A DNA stretch of 64,000 nucleotides from Acidobacteriota bacterium (lineage in GTDB: Bacteria; Acidobacteriota; Terriglobia; Bryobacterales; Bryobacteraceae), in the NCBI GenBank assembly GCA_016213775.1, contig JACQZR010000009.1, positions 1-64,000 on the forward strand, written 5' to 3'. The position numbers and the translations under genes were made by a program. The notes under the pieces are model-generated. The model ran no database searches. It had not been told where the DNA came from and was given only the letters and a program-made list of their open reading frames with translations. Shown in pieces: positions 18,553 to 27,828 of this stretch (the first letter of the stretch is position 1; every line of letters begins with the position of its first letter).

Positions 18553-19701
18553 ATGTCCATGCGCCGGCGTGCTTTCCTCTCTTCCTCCCTCCTTGCTCCT
18601 CTTGCGGCTTCGGCCAGCTTCGCCCCCGAATCGGAGCCCGGCTTCACTTCCCTCTTTGATGGCAACAGCTTGACGGGCTGGTCCATCCGCGAAGGTCCCG
18701 AAACCGCGTTCTACGTCGATGACAACGCCATCGTGGTTCACCCTGGCGCCAACTTCCCCACCTGGCTGCGCTCCCAGCGCCAGTATGAGAACTTCGATTT
18801 CCGCGGCGAGTTCTTCCTTAAAGGATGGATGGACTCCGGCATCTTCCTCCACGCCCCCGAGCACGGCCGCAACGCCTGGTGCGGGCTCGAAATCAAACTC
18901 TTCCACCAGGAGCAGGCCAAGCCCGACGCGTTTGGCTGCGGCGCCATTTTCCCCCTGATCGCCCCCAAACTCGTCAAGCTCAACAATAAGGCCCAGTGGA
19001 ACAGCTTCCGCATCCTGATGGACTGGCCCCGGTTACAGGTATGGATGAACGACGCGCAGGTTCAGGATGCCGATCTGTCGTCGCACCCCGATCTGCGCTA
19101 CCGGCTCCGCAAGGGCTTCCTCGGCTTCGAGTCCCTCTCCTATCCCATCCGTTTCCGCAACCTGCGCATCCGCGAACTACCCTCCAAAGAGCAGTGGACT
19201 TCCCTCTACACCACCCCCACCGATCTGGATAAATGGACCGTCTCGGAAGGCAAACCGGTGTTCACTGCACTCGGCCGCGTACTGCGGCTCGAAGGTCTCG
19301 GCCACATCGCCACCAGGACCAAATACCGCGACTTTGAATTGATGGCCTACATCCGGCATTCCCGCTGGCACAACGGCGGAATCGTCTTCCGCAGCTCCGG
19401 CGGCGGTACCCGTGCCCAGCGGCACTACGAGATCCAGCTCCACGATGTGGAAGGTGCTCACTTTCCAACCGGCTCCCTCTATCACTTCAAACGAGCCTCC
19501 TATCCTCGCATCGAGGCGGAGAAATGGTGGCTCTACCAAATGGTGGTGAGGGACAGGAACGTCGTTGTTCGAATCAACGGAGAGAATGTGCTAGAGTACG
19601 ACCAGTTGGAGAATACGGAGGAAGGGGCCATCGAGCTTCAGGCGCACCAAACCGGCAGTTGGACCGAATTCAAGAATTTCCAGATAAAGGCGGCGCAGTA
19701 A
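18553..19701 (+). CDS. Secreted protein with two DUF1080 (3-keto-disaccharide hydrolase-like) domains
   Basis: 382 aa. The leader MSMRRRAFLSSSLLAPLAA is Tat-like (twin arginine). Two concanavalin-like DUF1080 domains follow: residues about 30-212 (FTSLFDGNSLTGWSI ... FLKGWMDSGIFLH ... GFLGFESLSYPIRFRNLRIRE) and about 215-380 (RHSRWHNGGIVFRS ... EGAIELQAHQTGSWTEFKNFQIK). Single-domain members are usually 200-280 aa, so this is a duplicated version. Some relatives hydrolyse 3-keto-glycosides; activity here is inferred only from the family. Confidence 0.85.
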   Translation: MSMRRRAFLSSSLLAPLAASASFAPESEPGFTSLFDGNSLTGWSIREGPETAFYVDDNAIVVHPGANFPTWLRSQRQYENFDFRGEFFLKGWMDSGIFLHAPEHGRNAWCGLEIKLFHQEQAKPDAFGCGAIFPLIAPKLVKLNNKAQWNSFRILMDWPRLQVWMNDAQVQDADLSSHPDLRYRLRKGFLGFESLSYPIRFRNLRIRELPSKEQWTSLYTTPTDLDKWTVSEGKPVFTALGRVLRLEGLGHIATRTKYRDFELMAYIRHSRWHNGGIVFRSSGGGTRAQRHYEIQLHDVEGAHFPTGSLYHFKRASYPRIEAEKWWLYQMVVRDRNVVVRINGENVLEYDQLENTEEGAIELQAHQTGSWTEFKNFQIKAAQ

Positions 19702-19819
19702 GCTCCTTCGTCTGATCTCCCCCTGCGTCCTGAAACCACGGCCCTTCGTGGAGCATCTGTGATAGTAGCTGCGGGTCTTTGCCCAGAAAGCACCGGAGGG
19801 GGAGCCGGTCTGATTTAGT

Positions 19820-22800
19820 ATGTTGACGAGATTGCGGGAGGCCGTACCGGGGGCTTGGCTTACCAAGAAAGTCCAGGGCGATGACGATTTCCGGGTCGTC
19901 CCTCCGGCTGACCGCCAGACGCCCGCCGAACCTTGGCCGGCCGCGGAAACACGCGATCCTTTTCGCTGGGTGACCCTGTTCATCATCTCTTTGACTGCTA
20001 TTGCGGCTGCCACCGCTCTTGCGTTCGAAATGCGGACCTCGTGGCTGCAGGCGCGTCTGATCCCGAAACTGCTCCAAGGTGCATCTTATAAGGTAGAGCC
20101 GGGCGAGTCCGGTGAGGAATTCCGGACCGGGCAGGGCCCCTACGACCAGCGCCTCGGCTACACCCGTCTCTCTGAAATGTCCCGCCGGCTGAAACAGAAC
20201 GGCTTCGTCGTCGAGGCCCAGGCGCGTTGGTCGGAGCGCTTGCGACAATTGGGCCATTACGGAATGTTCCCCATCTACCGGGAGAAGACCCGTGCCGGAC
20301 TGCGGCTGCTCGACCGCACCGGCGACCCGCTGCAAATGAGCATCTTTCCGGAGCGCGCTTTTACCGACTTCTCCGCCATCCCCCCTCTGGTCGTGCGTAC
20401 AGCCCTGTACATCGAAAACCGTGAGATTCTGGATGGCTGGTCGGTGCAGCGCAATCCCGCCATCGAATGGGACCGCCTCGGAAAAGCGGTTGTGGACTAT
20501 GGCGCCAAGAAGGTGACAGGCACTCACCAGATGTCCGGGGGCAGTACGCTGGCGACGCAGCTCGAAAAAGTCCGCCATTCTCCCGGCGGGCGCACCGAGA
20601 CAATCCGCGACAAACTGCGCCAGATGGCTTCAGCCTCCCTGCGTGCCTACTATGAAGGGCCCAACACGCTGCCCGCACGCCAGCGCATTGTCCTCGATTA
20701 CCTCAATTCCGTGCCACTTGCCGCCACCGCTGCCCATGGCGAAGTGATCGGACTCGCCGACGCACTCTACGATTGGTACGGCGCCGATTTCCAGGAGGTA
20801 TGCCGGCTGCTCAGCCTGCCAGAGGACGCGCTGACACGGCGCCAGGAGCGAGAGCGCGCGGCAGCCTACCGCCAGGTCCTGAGCCTGTTACTGGCGATTA
20901 ACAGGCCCACTTACTATCTCCGGCACCATGCATCCGACCTTGCCGAGCGCACCGACGGCTATTTGCGGCGACTGGCGGCCGACGGTTTTATCTCCGACCG
21001 TCTTCGCGACGTGGCGCTCGCGACGCCCGTCCGGCTGAAACCCAGCGAGGGGCTCCCTCCCCGCAGCATCGAGCTGGCGCGGAAGGCCTCCGACGCCGCC
21101 CGCTACAGCATGGTGGGCGCCCTCGGCCTGGACAGCCTGTACGAACTCGACCGTCTCGACCTGACCGTGGAAACCACGCTCCATGGCAAAGCTTCCCGCA
21201 TTGCCGCCGCGATTCTGTCGCAGCTTGACGATCCCGAGTTCGCGGAAAAGGCAGGTCTGGTCGGCGACAAGATGCTGTCGCCCGGTCAAGGCTCTCCCGT
21301 TGTCTATACGCTTTCCCTGTACGAACGCGACGGCAAAGGCAACCGCCTGGTTACACAGTTGGACAATACGCACAATGCTCTCAATCTGAATGAGGGCAGC
21401 AAACTCGAACTTGGATCCACGGCCAAGCTCCGTACACTCGCCACCTATCTCGAAATCATCACCGAACTGCGCGCGCAGCTTGTCGACGGCAAGGACCGCG
21501 ACAAACTGCCCATGCAGGAGCCCGACCGGCTGACCAGATGGGCGGCCGAATACCTGCTCCACGGCGGCGACCCCGAGCTGCCGGCAATGCTCGAAGCCGC
21601 CATGAACCGCGTCTATTCGGCCAGCCCCGGCGAAGCGTTCTTCACAGGAGGCGGGTTGCACGCCTTTGCTAACTTCGACGGACGCGACAACGGCCGTGAG
21701 ATGACCGTGCGCGAAGGCATCCGGCGCTCGGTGAACTTAGTGTTTATCCGCTTGATGCGCGACATTGTCGATTACTACCTGCGACGGACCCCCACTTACG
21801 ATCCAGCTATCTTCCACGACGAAACTCACCCGGCGCGCGCCAAATTACTCGCCCGTTTCGCCGACCGGGAAGGAACGGCCTTTCTGCGCAACTATTTCGA
21901 CCGCTACATGGAGATGACTCCGGACGAGCAACTGGAGACACTCTTTGCCCAGCGCGAGCTATCCCCAACGCGGTTTGCCGTCATGTACCGGTCCGTGCGT
22001 CCGGGCGCCTCGTTAGGTGAATTCCAGCTCGCCATGCAGGCCTACATCACTCAGGATGTGCCGGAGCGGCGCGTACTGGAGTTGTACGACCGCTACGGGC
22101 CGGGTAAATTCGATTGGAACGATCGCGGCTATGTCGCCGGCATCCATCCGCTGGAGCTCTGGCTCGTGTCCTTCCTCGGAGGCAACCCCGATGCCACCTG
22201 GGAGCAGGTGCGCGACGCGAGCGCATCCATGCGCCAGGAAGTCTACCGGTGGCTCATGAAGAGCCGCTACAAGCATGCCCAAGACACCCGCATCCGCACG
22301 GTGCTCGAAAGCGACGCCTTTCAGTTGGTGTACCTATCCTGGAAACGGCAGGGGTTTCCCTTCCGTTCGATGGTTCCGTCGCTTGCCTCCGCCATTGGCT
22401 CATCCGGCGATACACCCGCCGCACTGGCCGATCTGGCGGGGATCATCCTCAACGGCGGAGTGAAACTGCCCAACCGCCGCCTGGAACGCTACCGTTTCGC
22501 GGAGGGCACTCCGTTTGAAACTCGCCTCACCCGCAAGATGCAGGAGCCGTTAGTAGTGATGGACCCCGCGGTGGCAGAACAGCTTCATCGCGAGATGCTC
22601 GGTGTCGTGCAGTATGGCACCGCGGGCCGCGCGTTCCGCTCCGTTACAGGCGCCCGCAACCAGGTGCTGGACGTGGCGGGCAAGACCGGAACCGGCGACA
22701 ACCGGATCAAAACGCTACACGAAGTGGGCAAAGCCCGTAACCGCACGGCGGCATTTGTGTTCACCGTCGGCGACCGCTACTTCGGGAGTATCGTCGCCTA

Positions 22801-22921
22801 TGTGCCCGGAGAGCAGGCCGAAGCATACCGGTTTTCGAGCGCACTCCCGGTGGCAGTGTTCAAACTGATCGTGCCGAAGGTAGTAAAGGAACTCGAGCTC
22901 GAGCGCGCTGCCCGGAAATAG
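19820..22921 (+). CDS. Divergent class A penicillin-binding protein (GT51 + transpeptidase)
   Basis: 1033 aa, larger than typical PBP1 (about 800). One N-terminal transmembrane helix lies at about 50-70. The GT51 domain shows ALYIENREILDGWSVQ (catalytic Glu about 199) and MSGGSTLATQLEK (239-250). The transpeptidase has all three motifs: SxxK as GSTAK (Ser533, Lys536), SVN (637-639) and KTGTG near residue 955. The acidic motif is ENREILDGW rather than the usual EDxxFxxHxG, so this is an atypical subfamily. It should polymerise and cross-link peptidoglycan in the periplasm. Monocistronic by spacing. Confidence 0.83.
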   Translation: MLTRLREAVPGAWLTKKVQGDDDFRVVPPADRQTPAEPWPAAETRDPFRWVTLFIISLTAIAAATALAFEMRTSWLQARLIPKLLQGASYKVEPGESGEEFRTGQGPYDQRLGYTRLSEMSRRLKQNGFVVEAQARWSERLRQLGHYGMFPIYREKTRAGLRLLDRTGDPLQMSIFPERAFTDFSAIPPLVVRTALYIENREILDGWSVQRNPAIEWDRLGKAVVDYGAKKVTGTHQMSGGSTLATQLEKVRHSPGGRTETIRDKLRQMASASLRAYYEGPNTLPARQRIVLDYLNSVPLAATAAHGEVIGLADALYDWYGADFQEVCRLLSLPEDALTRRQERERAAAYRQVLSLLLAINRPTYYLRHHASDLAERTDGYLRRLAADGFISDRLRDVALATPVRLKPSEGLPPRSIELARKASDAARYSMVGALGLDSLYELDRLDLTVETTLHGKASRIAAAILSQLDDPEFAEKAGLVGDKMLSPGQGSPVVYTLSLYERDGKGNRLVTQLDNTHNALNLNEGSKLELGSTAKLRTLATYLEIITELRAQLVDGKDRDKLPMQEPDRLTRWAAEYLLHGGDPELPAMLEAAMNRVYSASPGEAFFTGGGLHAFANFDGRDNGREMTVREGIRRSVNLVFIRLMRDIVDYYLRRTPTYDPAIFHDETHPARAKLLARFADREGTAFLRNYFDRYMEMTPDEQLETLFAQRELSPTRFAVMYRSVRPGASLGEFQLAMQAYITQDVPERRVLELYDRYGPGKFDWNDRGYVAGIHPLELWLVSFLGGNPDATWEQVRDASASMRQEVYRWLMKSRYKHAQDTRIRTVLESDAFQLVYLSWKRQGFPFRSMVPSLASAIGSSGDTPAALADLAGIILNGGVKLPNRRLERYRFAEGTPFETRLTRKMQEPLVVMDPAVAEQLHREMLGVVQYGTAGRAFRSVTGARNQVLDVAGKTGTGDNRIKTLHEVGKARNRTAAFVFTVGDRYFGSIVAYVPGEQAEAYRFSSALPVAVFKLIVPKVVKELELERAARK

Positions 22922-23278
22922 TCACACGACATGGGTCTCGGCGCCGTGCGGTTCGGTCAGCCAGTGAATCAGGAACATTGCCCCGATCAGGACCGGCGGC
23001 CAGGCGATCACCCACGCGGCGTGAGGAAAGACGCTCCAGTAGAGCAGCCCCAGTAGGGCGAACAGGACGGCTCCCGGCAATTCCCAGCGCCACGCCACAT
23101 ACAGCACGCCCGCCACGATCGCTGTAGGGATCATGTGCATCACAAAAGCCACGAGGTTTTCAGCGATGCTTCGCTCCTGCGAGAAGGCATCGAGGGCGAA
23201 CACGCTGACGAACAGGGCAAACAGAATCGCAAACGCCCGTGGAGTCCAATAAAAAAGGCGTTCCGATTGATGACTCAT
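22922..23278 (-). CDS. Small integral membrane protein of unknown function
   Basis: 118 aa with about four hydrophobic helices (AFAILFALFVSVFALDAF; MIPTAIVAGVLYVAW; AVLFALLGLLYWSVF; PVLIGAMFLIHWL). The pattern ERLFYWTPRAFAI..FALFVSVFALD recurs in small uncharacterised membrane proteins that I recall from many soil bacteria. The ATG at 23278 has GGAGGG eight bases upstream. It is convergent with the PBP gene and abuts its stop. Confidence 0.7.
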   Translation of the reverse strand: MSHQSERLFYWTPRAFAILFALFVSVFALDAFSQERSIAENLVAFVMHMIPTAIVAGVLYVAWRWELPGAVLFALLGLLYWSVFPHAAWVIAWPPVLIGAMFLIHWLTEPHGAETHVV

Positions 23279-23339
23279 AGGGAGACCCTCCAGTCTCAAT
23301 GAACGCCGATTTTTTGCGGGAGTCAAGGGGTGCCGCCGC

Positions 23340-23603
23340 CTGCCGGAATCCAGCTCCTCACCATGCGCCGGCTAGCGGGGAAAGCCCGGAGCCCGGGCAG
23401 CGAGCTGTGGACTTTTCCCTGTTCAAGAATTTCCTTTTGCGGGAGCGCTACAACGTACAGTTTCGCGCCGAGGCATACAACCTGCTCTCCAGTTCGAATC
23501 GCGACGCAGACGAACTTCGCGGTCGCTTGTTCCGGCGGGCGGCGACAAGGGAAATCTCTTCAATCCGCGAATTTACCAGATGGCGCTGCGGTTCCGGTTT
23601 TAG
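23340..23603 (+). pseudogene. Decayed C-terminal remnant of a TonB-dependent receptor (Oar-like)
   Basis: Frame 1 encodes PGQRAVDFSLFKNFLLRER and YNVQFRAEAYNLLSSSN (about 23392-23505), the next-to-last strands of acidobacterial carboxypeptidase-regulatory-like TonB receptors. A different frame then gives GNLFNPRIYQMALRFRF and a TAG at 23601-23603, the canonical end of these barrels. At least one frameshift between about 23505 and 23535 separates them. The roughly 1000 N-terminal residues are absent. It lies between the membrane-protein gene and the sialidase-like gene. Confidence 0.75.
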
Positions 23604-23621
23604 TCCGGCGAGGATTGCCAT

Positions 23622-24752
23622 TTATGTTAGCCGCCAGCGGGCCAGCCGGAGTTGCGCGCGTGGGCTGGAGGCGGGTTTTTCGTACCAGAGGGTCAGGAGT
23701 TCGCCGCCCAGTGCCTCGACTGTGGAGGGATAGCCGAGGTCGCCGGATGCGCCGTCGGCGGAGATGGTAATGGGCTCGGACCAAGTCTTCCCATGGTCGG
23801 CGCTGACGCGCGCCTGATTGCCATGCGGCTTGCGGCGGTATCCGTAGGACATCAACAGGCGGCCATCGCCGAGCCGCAGCAGGTGCGACGGCAGCCCCCA
23901 AACGCCGATGGGATGCGGCACAGTCCAACTGCGCCCGCCGTCAGCGGATTCGCATTGCAGCGTCTCGCCCGCGTTCGCCGGGTTGTGATTGCGGATGTGC
24001 ACGATGATGCGTTTGTCAGCCGCCACCGCGTGCAGCTCGTGATACTGGGTTCCGTCATCGCCAGGGCGAGTCGGAATATCGGAGAGCCAGCGCCAGCTTA
24101 CTCCATCATCTGACGACACTGCGACGCCGTTCTTCTGCCCCGGCGACCATAGCTGTTTGCCGGCGTAAATGATGCGCCCATCGGAAAGTGATGTAGGGCC
24201 ATGCGGGCTGTTCACCGGCACGCGGTACAACTGCGACCACGTCATGCCCCCATCGGAGGAGCGCATCATCCACGTGCCAAGCATCTGCTTGCGCTGGCCG
24301 GGGCTGAGACGGTCATTCGCGCCGCGCCACATCGCCAGCCGCGCGGCGGGCCAATCGGTTGCCTTGGCGAGGACGGGTTCGTAGGCGAGCGACGTAAACG
24401 TGGTGACGAGCAGCGAGCCTTTCGCCGTTTCGCAGATCCCTGCATCACGATCGTCGATGGCGGTGTCGGCAAGAACCTCGGGCCACGTCCAGGTGCGTCC
24501 GTTGTCACGCGAACGCATCAGCTCGACTCGTCCAAAGGGACAGACGTGAGCCTCACGGCCTCCGGAACAGACCACCAGGAGTTCGCCGTTGGAGCGCCGC
24601 GCCATGGTGGGCCAGCCGGAGTACATCGCCGGATCCTGGCTGATGGTGACGATGGATTCCACACGCGCTTCAGCGCTAGCGGCGGAAGGCAGAGCGGAGT
24701 ATGCGGCCGCGGTGGCCAGTGTCTGATGCAGCTTGCGTCGGGTCAGGTACAT
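23622..24752 (-). CDS. Sialidase-like BNR-repeat exo-glycosidase, secreted
   Basis: 376 aa. The leader has a twin-arginine-like LTRRKLHQTLATAAAYSALP. The body is a six-bladed sialidase-type propeller with Asp-box motifs: SRDNGRTWTWPE, SSDGGMTWSQ, SSDDGVSWRW, SADGGRSWTV and SADHGKTWSE. A full set of sialidase arginine residues cannot be assigned by eye, so the substrate may not be sialic acid. It lies between a decayed receptor and the hybrid kinase gene (75 bp away). Confidence 0.82.
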   Translation of the reverse strand: MYLTRRKLHQTLATAAAYSALPSAASAEARVESIVTISQDPAMYSGWPTMARRSNGELLVVCSGGREAHVCPFGRVELMRSRDNGRTWTWPEVLADTAIDDRDAGICETAKGSLLVTTFTSLAYEPVLAKATDWPAARLAMWRGANDRLSPGQRKQMLGTWMMRSSDGGMTWSQLYRVPVNSPHGPTSLSDGRIIYAGKQLWSPGQKNGVAVSSDDGVSWRWLSDIPTRPGDDGTQYHELHAVAADKRIIVHIRNHNPANAGETLQCESADGGRSWTVPHPIGVWGLPSHLLRLGDGRLLMSYGYRRKPHGNQARVSADHGKTWSEPITISADGASGDLGYPSTVEALGGELLTLWYEKPASSPRAQLRLARWRLT

Positions 24753-24826
24753 TGCGAGGTAGCTTAGCAGGTTGCCGCCCTGTGGGGCTCATCTTCAGCC
24801 CGCGCGGGCCTTCAGTTCCGCCCGTT

Positions 24827-27274
24827 TCAGACGGTGACAGCAGGCGCGACGCCGCAGAACGCTTCGATCTTCTTCAGCAGCTCAGGCAGTTGAACTGGCT
24901 TGCTGATATGGTCGTCCATGCCGGCGGCGATGCAGCGTTCGCGGTCGCCTTGCATGACATTGGCGGTGAGGGCAAGGATGGGGACGCGGAGGCCGCGCCT
25001 TGCCTGGATGGCGCGAATGGCGGACGTTGCTTCATAGCCATCCATTTCCGGCATCTGCAAGTCCATGAGCACGAGATCGAAAACGCCACTCTCGTATTGC
25101 TGGATGGCCTGACGTCCATCATTGGCGCAGAGGATCTGATGGCCTTGCCGTTCCAGCAGGCGTGTCACCAGTTTGCGGTTCACGGCGTTGTCCTCGGCCA
25201 GGAGGATTCTCAACGGATGGAGAAGACTGTGCGGCTCTCGCCCATCGGACATGCTACTTCTGCGCGCTGTGCAATTGGCCGCGGTGGACGGTGGTTGCAA
25301 CGCCTCCGTCATCGCGCGTCCGAGCTCATGCGCGGAAACAGGAGTTCGCAGGCGAACGAAAATGCCCGCTGTGTTGGAGGCTCTTGCCGGAGAGGGATGC
25401 TCCATGGAACTCAACGCTACCACCGGAACCGATTGCAGCGCGGGTTGCTCCGAGCGCCATTGTTCGAAGCTCTCCAACCGGTCGTCGCACGAGTGCTGGC
25501 AATCCACCAGCATCAGGTCGACGGGGGCGAAGGAGCTTGCCATCCCTAAGCCAGCATCATCGAGCGAAGAGGCAATAAGAGCATCCACTGTCCAACGCCG
25601 CAGCATCCTGTCGAGGATGGACCGTTCCCTGGCGTTTGCCGCAACCACGAGCACTCGTTTGCCGGCAAGAGCTTCCGCGGCGCGAAGATCGTCCTGCCGC
25701 GGCCCCAGATCCACCGGATGAAAGGGAAGCTTCACGGTGAAGCAGCTACCGGCGCCGGGCTCGCTTTCCACCATAACCTCGCCTTCCATCAGGTGCACCA
25801 GTTGCGCGGTGATGGCGAGACCGAGGCCGGTGCCTCCGTAGCGGCGGCTGTGCGAACCATCGGCTTGCATAAAGGGCTCGAAGATGCTCCGTTGTTTCTC
25901 TGGAGGAATCCCAATTCCAGTATCTTCGACGGACAAAATGAGCCACGACCCATCGTCGTCCGTCTGGCGGCTCGCCTTGATGATCACCTCGCCGCTTTCG
26001 GTAAACTTCACGGCATTGCCGCACAGATTGAGCAGGATCTGGCGGAGACGGTGCGAGTCGCCGAACATGCCGGCAGGCAGGCCGGATTCGATGTCGACGC
26101 CGATATAGAGCCTCTTCTCGACAGCGGCAAACTTTACCGTACGTGCCGCCGAGTAGATGCATTCGTGGAGATCAAATGGCAAGTGTTCCAGCGAGAGCTT
26201 CCCGGCCTCGATTTTGGAGAAGTCAAGGATGTCATTGATGACGACGAGCAGAGCCTCGGCGGAACCCTTCGCCGTCTCCAGATAGTCACGTTGCTCATCC
26301 GAAAGGTCGGTTTCGAGAACAAGCTCCGTCATGCCGAGAACACCATTCATCGGGGTGCGAATCTCGTGACTCATGTTGGCGAGAAACTCCCCTTTCATGC
26401 GAACCGCATCCTCGGCCCGGTCCTTGGCCGAAAGCAGCTCCCGGTTGAGGCGTAGAAGATCACGCGTCCGTTCCTCCACCTGGTTCTCCAGGTGGTGGCG
26501 GTGCTGTTCCAGTTCTCGTCCACTCGACTGGATCTCGTCCAGCATCTCGTTAAAGGAGCGCGTGAGGTGCCCGATTTCATCCCCGCCGCCTTCGCCCGCA
26601 CGAAGCGAATAGTCCTTGCGAGTGGTAACCTCGCGAGCGAGACTGGCGAGCTGAAGCACCGGAGCGGAGACGATACGTTGCAGCCGGATGGAGAGTAGAA
26701 GAATCACGCACATGGTGGCGAAGAGAACCCCTCCGAGGATGAGTAGAAACTGCCTCAGGCGTTCGTTCAAGGCATCGCTGCTGGCACGGGCATAAATAGC
26801 GCCAATGTCCTCGCCCTGCACCACGATGGGGCGGTAGACCTCCAAGCCTTGCTCGTTCCACTTATCTGCCGGCAGTTTCCCGGAGAGTTGCGCTGGCGCG
26901 ATGGAGGCAGCTCCGGGACTCACGTAGCGCGCGAAAACCCTGCCGGAAGCGTCATACGCGGCGGATTCGCGAATGCAGTCATCGCTTCGCAAACTGAGCA
27001 GTGTTTCGGCGGCGGTCTTGGAATCTCCGAGCATGATGGCGGCACTGGAATTGTCGGCAACAACGGCTACCAGCGCGGCCAGTTCTCTGGAGGCCGATTT
27101 ACGGAAGGCGTAGCGTTCGTACCAGACCGAGGCGGCGGAGATGAACAGCAGTGCCGCCCCCGAAACAGCGAGCATTAGAATGGTGAGCTTCGAGCGCAGA
27201 GAAATGGCGTCAAACCAGCCCCAATAGCGCCGTTCGATGAGAGAATGTGGGGCGAGCAGGTCGCCGTGTCTCAT
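24827..27274 (-). CDS. Membrane hybrid sensor histidine kinase with two receiver-like domains
   Basis: 815 aa. TM1 is at about 29-49, a CHASE8-like periplasmic domain at 55-170, TM2 at about 176-196 and HAMP to about 250. A coiled coil leads to HisKA with [15 protein letters not shown] (His303), then HATPase_c with [26 protein letters not shown] and [10 protein letters not shown]. The first receiver-like domain (about 540-655) has lost the DD pocket (VVAANAR) but keeps LMLVDCQ. The second (about 690-805) is complete: [20 protein letters not shown] and a SKPV lysine. The ATG overlaps the yfiR-like stop as ATGA. Last gene of the receptor-YfiR-kinase operon. Confidence 0.92.
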   Translation of the reverse strand: MRHGDLLAPHSLIERRYWGWFDAISLRSKLTILMLAVSGAALLFISAASVWYERYAFRKSASRELAALVAVVADNSSAAIMLGDSKTAAETLLSLRSDDCIRESAAYDASGRVFARYVSPGAASIAPAQLSGKLPADKWNEQGLEVYRPIVVQGEDIGAIYARASSDALNERLRQFLLILGGVLFATMCVILLLSIRLQRIVSAPVLQLASLAREVTTRKDYSLRAGEGGGDEIGHLTRSFNEMLDEIQSSGRELEQHRHHLENQVEERTRDLLRLNRELLSAKDRAEDAVRMKGEFLANMSHEIRTPMNGVLGMTELVLETDLSDEQRDYLETAKGSAEALLVVINDILDFSKIEAGKLSLEHLPFDLHECIYSAARTVKFAAVEKRLYIGVDIESGLPAGMFGDSHRLRQILLNLCGNAVKFTESGEVIIKASRQTDDDGSWLILSVEDTGIGIPPEKQRSIFEPFMQADGSHSRRYGGTGLGLAITAQLVHLMEGEVMVESEPGAGSCFTVKLPFHPVDLGPRQDDLRAAEALAGKRVLVVAANARERSILDRMLRRWTVDALIASSLDDAGLGMASSFAPVDLMLVDCQHSCDDRLESFEQWRSEQPALQSVPVVALSSMEHPSPARASNTAGIFVRLRTPVSAHELGRAMTEALQPPSTAANCTARRSSMSDGREPHSLLHPLRILLAEDNAVNRKLVTRLLERQGHQILCANDGRQAIQQYESGVFDLVLMDLQMPEMDGYEATSAIRAIQARRGLRVPILALTANVMQGDRERCIAAGMDDHISKPVQLPELLKKIEAFCGVAPAVTV

Positions 27275-27828
27275 CGCAGTTTCCCTTTCACCACCTGGCC
27301 AAGGCGCAGCAACCTCGCGCTGACACTCACCCGCGAGCGGGCAAGAGCGTCGAGATGGACGGCGAACCTCATTTTGCCGTCTTCTTCAAAAAACTGAACG
27401 ATGCCTCCAGCCGCGAAGATCGCCTCGGAGTCGCCAATCGTAAGGACGGGTATTTGCTGCACGGCGCCAAGCAGTTCCGTAAGCTGGCGCTGGTTGTCCG
27501 ATGACACAAAAAGAACCTGGCACAGAGCGGCTTCGGCGGCCGTCTTTACTTCTCGCGCCACAAGCTGCCGTCCGGAAATGGACTTCCCGGCGAAGGTGCG
27601 CGTCAGCGCCCGGACCAGCGACGGACGCCCGTTTGCGCAGACGGCGATTGACGCCGAAGGATCTGTTGGGCTTGCCCCTGGCGGCCATTCCGCATAGCGC
27701 ACAAAACCGAGAATCAGCGCCGACATGACTTCGTCTTCCGGACCGGAAACGTACGCCGATCCCACCACCGGTGCAATCCATGCCACCAGTAGCAGAACGA
27801 GAGTCAACGCCACAACAGTGCGAAGCAT
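27271..27828 (-). CDS. YfiR family periplasmic protein (DUF4154)
   Basis: 185 aa. A signal peptide ([17 protein letters not shown]) precedes a YfiR domain: [68 protein letters not shown]. Two cysteines are kept, as in redox-sensitive YfiR, which in Pseudomonas restrains a diguanylate cyclase through its periplasmic domain. Here the likely partner is the hybrid kinase encoded next. The start overlaps the receptor stop (TAATG) and the stop overlaps the kinase start (ATGA). Confidence 0.9.
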   Translation of the reverse strand: MLRTVVALTLVLLLVAWIAPVVGSAYVSGPEDEVMSALILGFVRYAEWPPGASPTDPSASIAVCANGRPSLVRALTRTFAGKSISGRQLVAREVKTAAEAALCQVLFVSSDNQRQLTELLGAVQQIPVLTIGDSEAIFAAGGIVQFFEEDGKMRFAVHLDALARSRVSVSARLLRLGQVVKGKLR

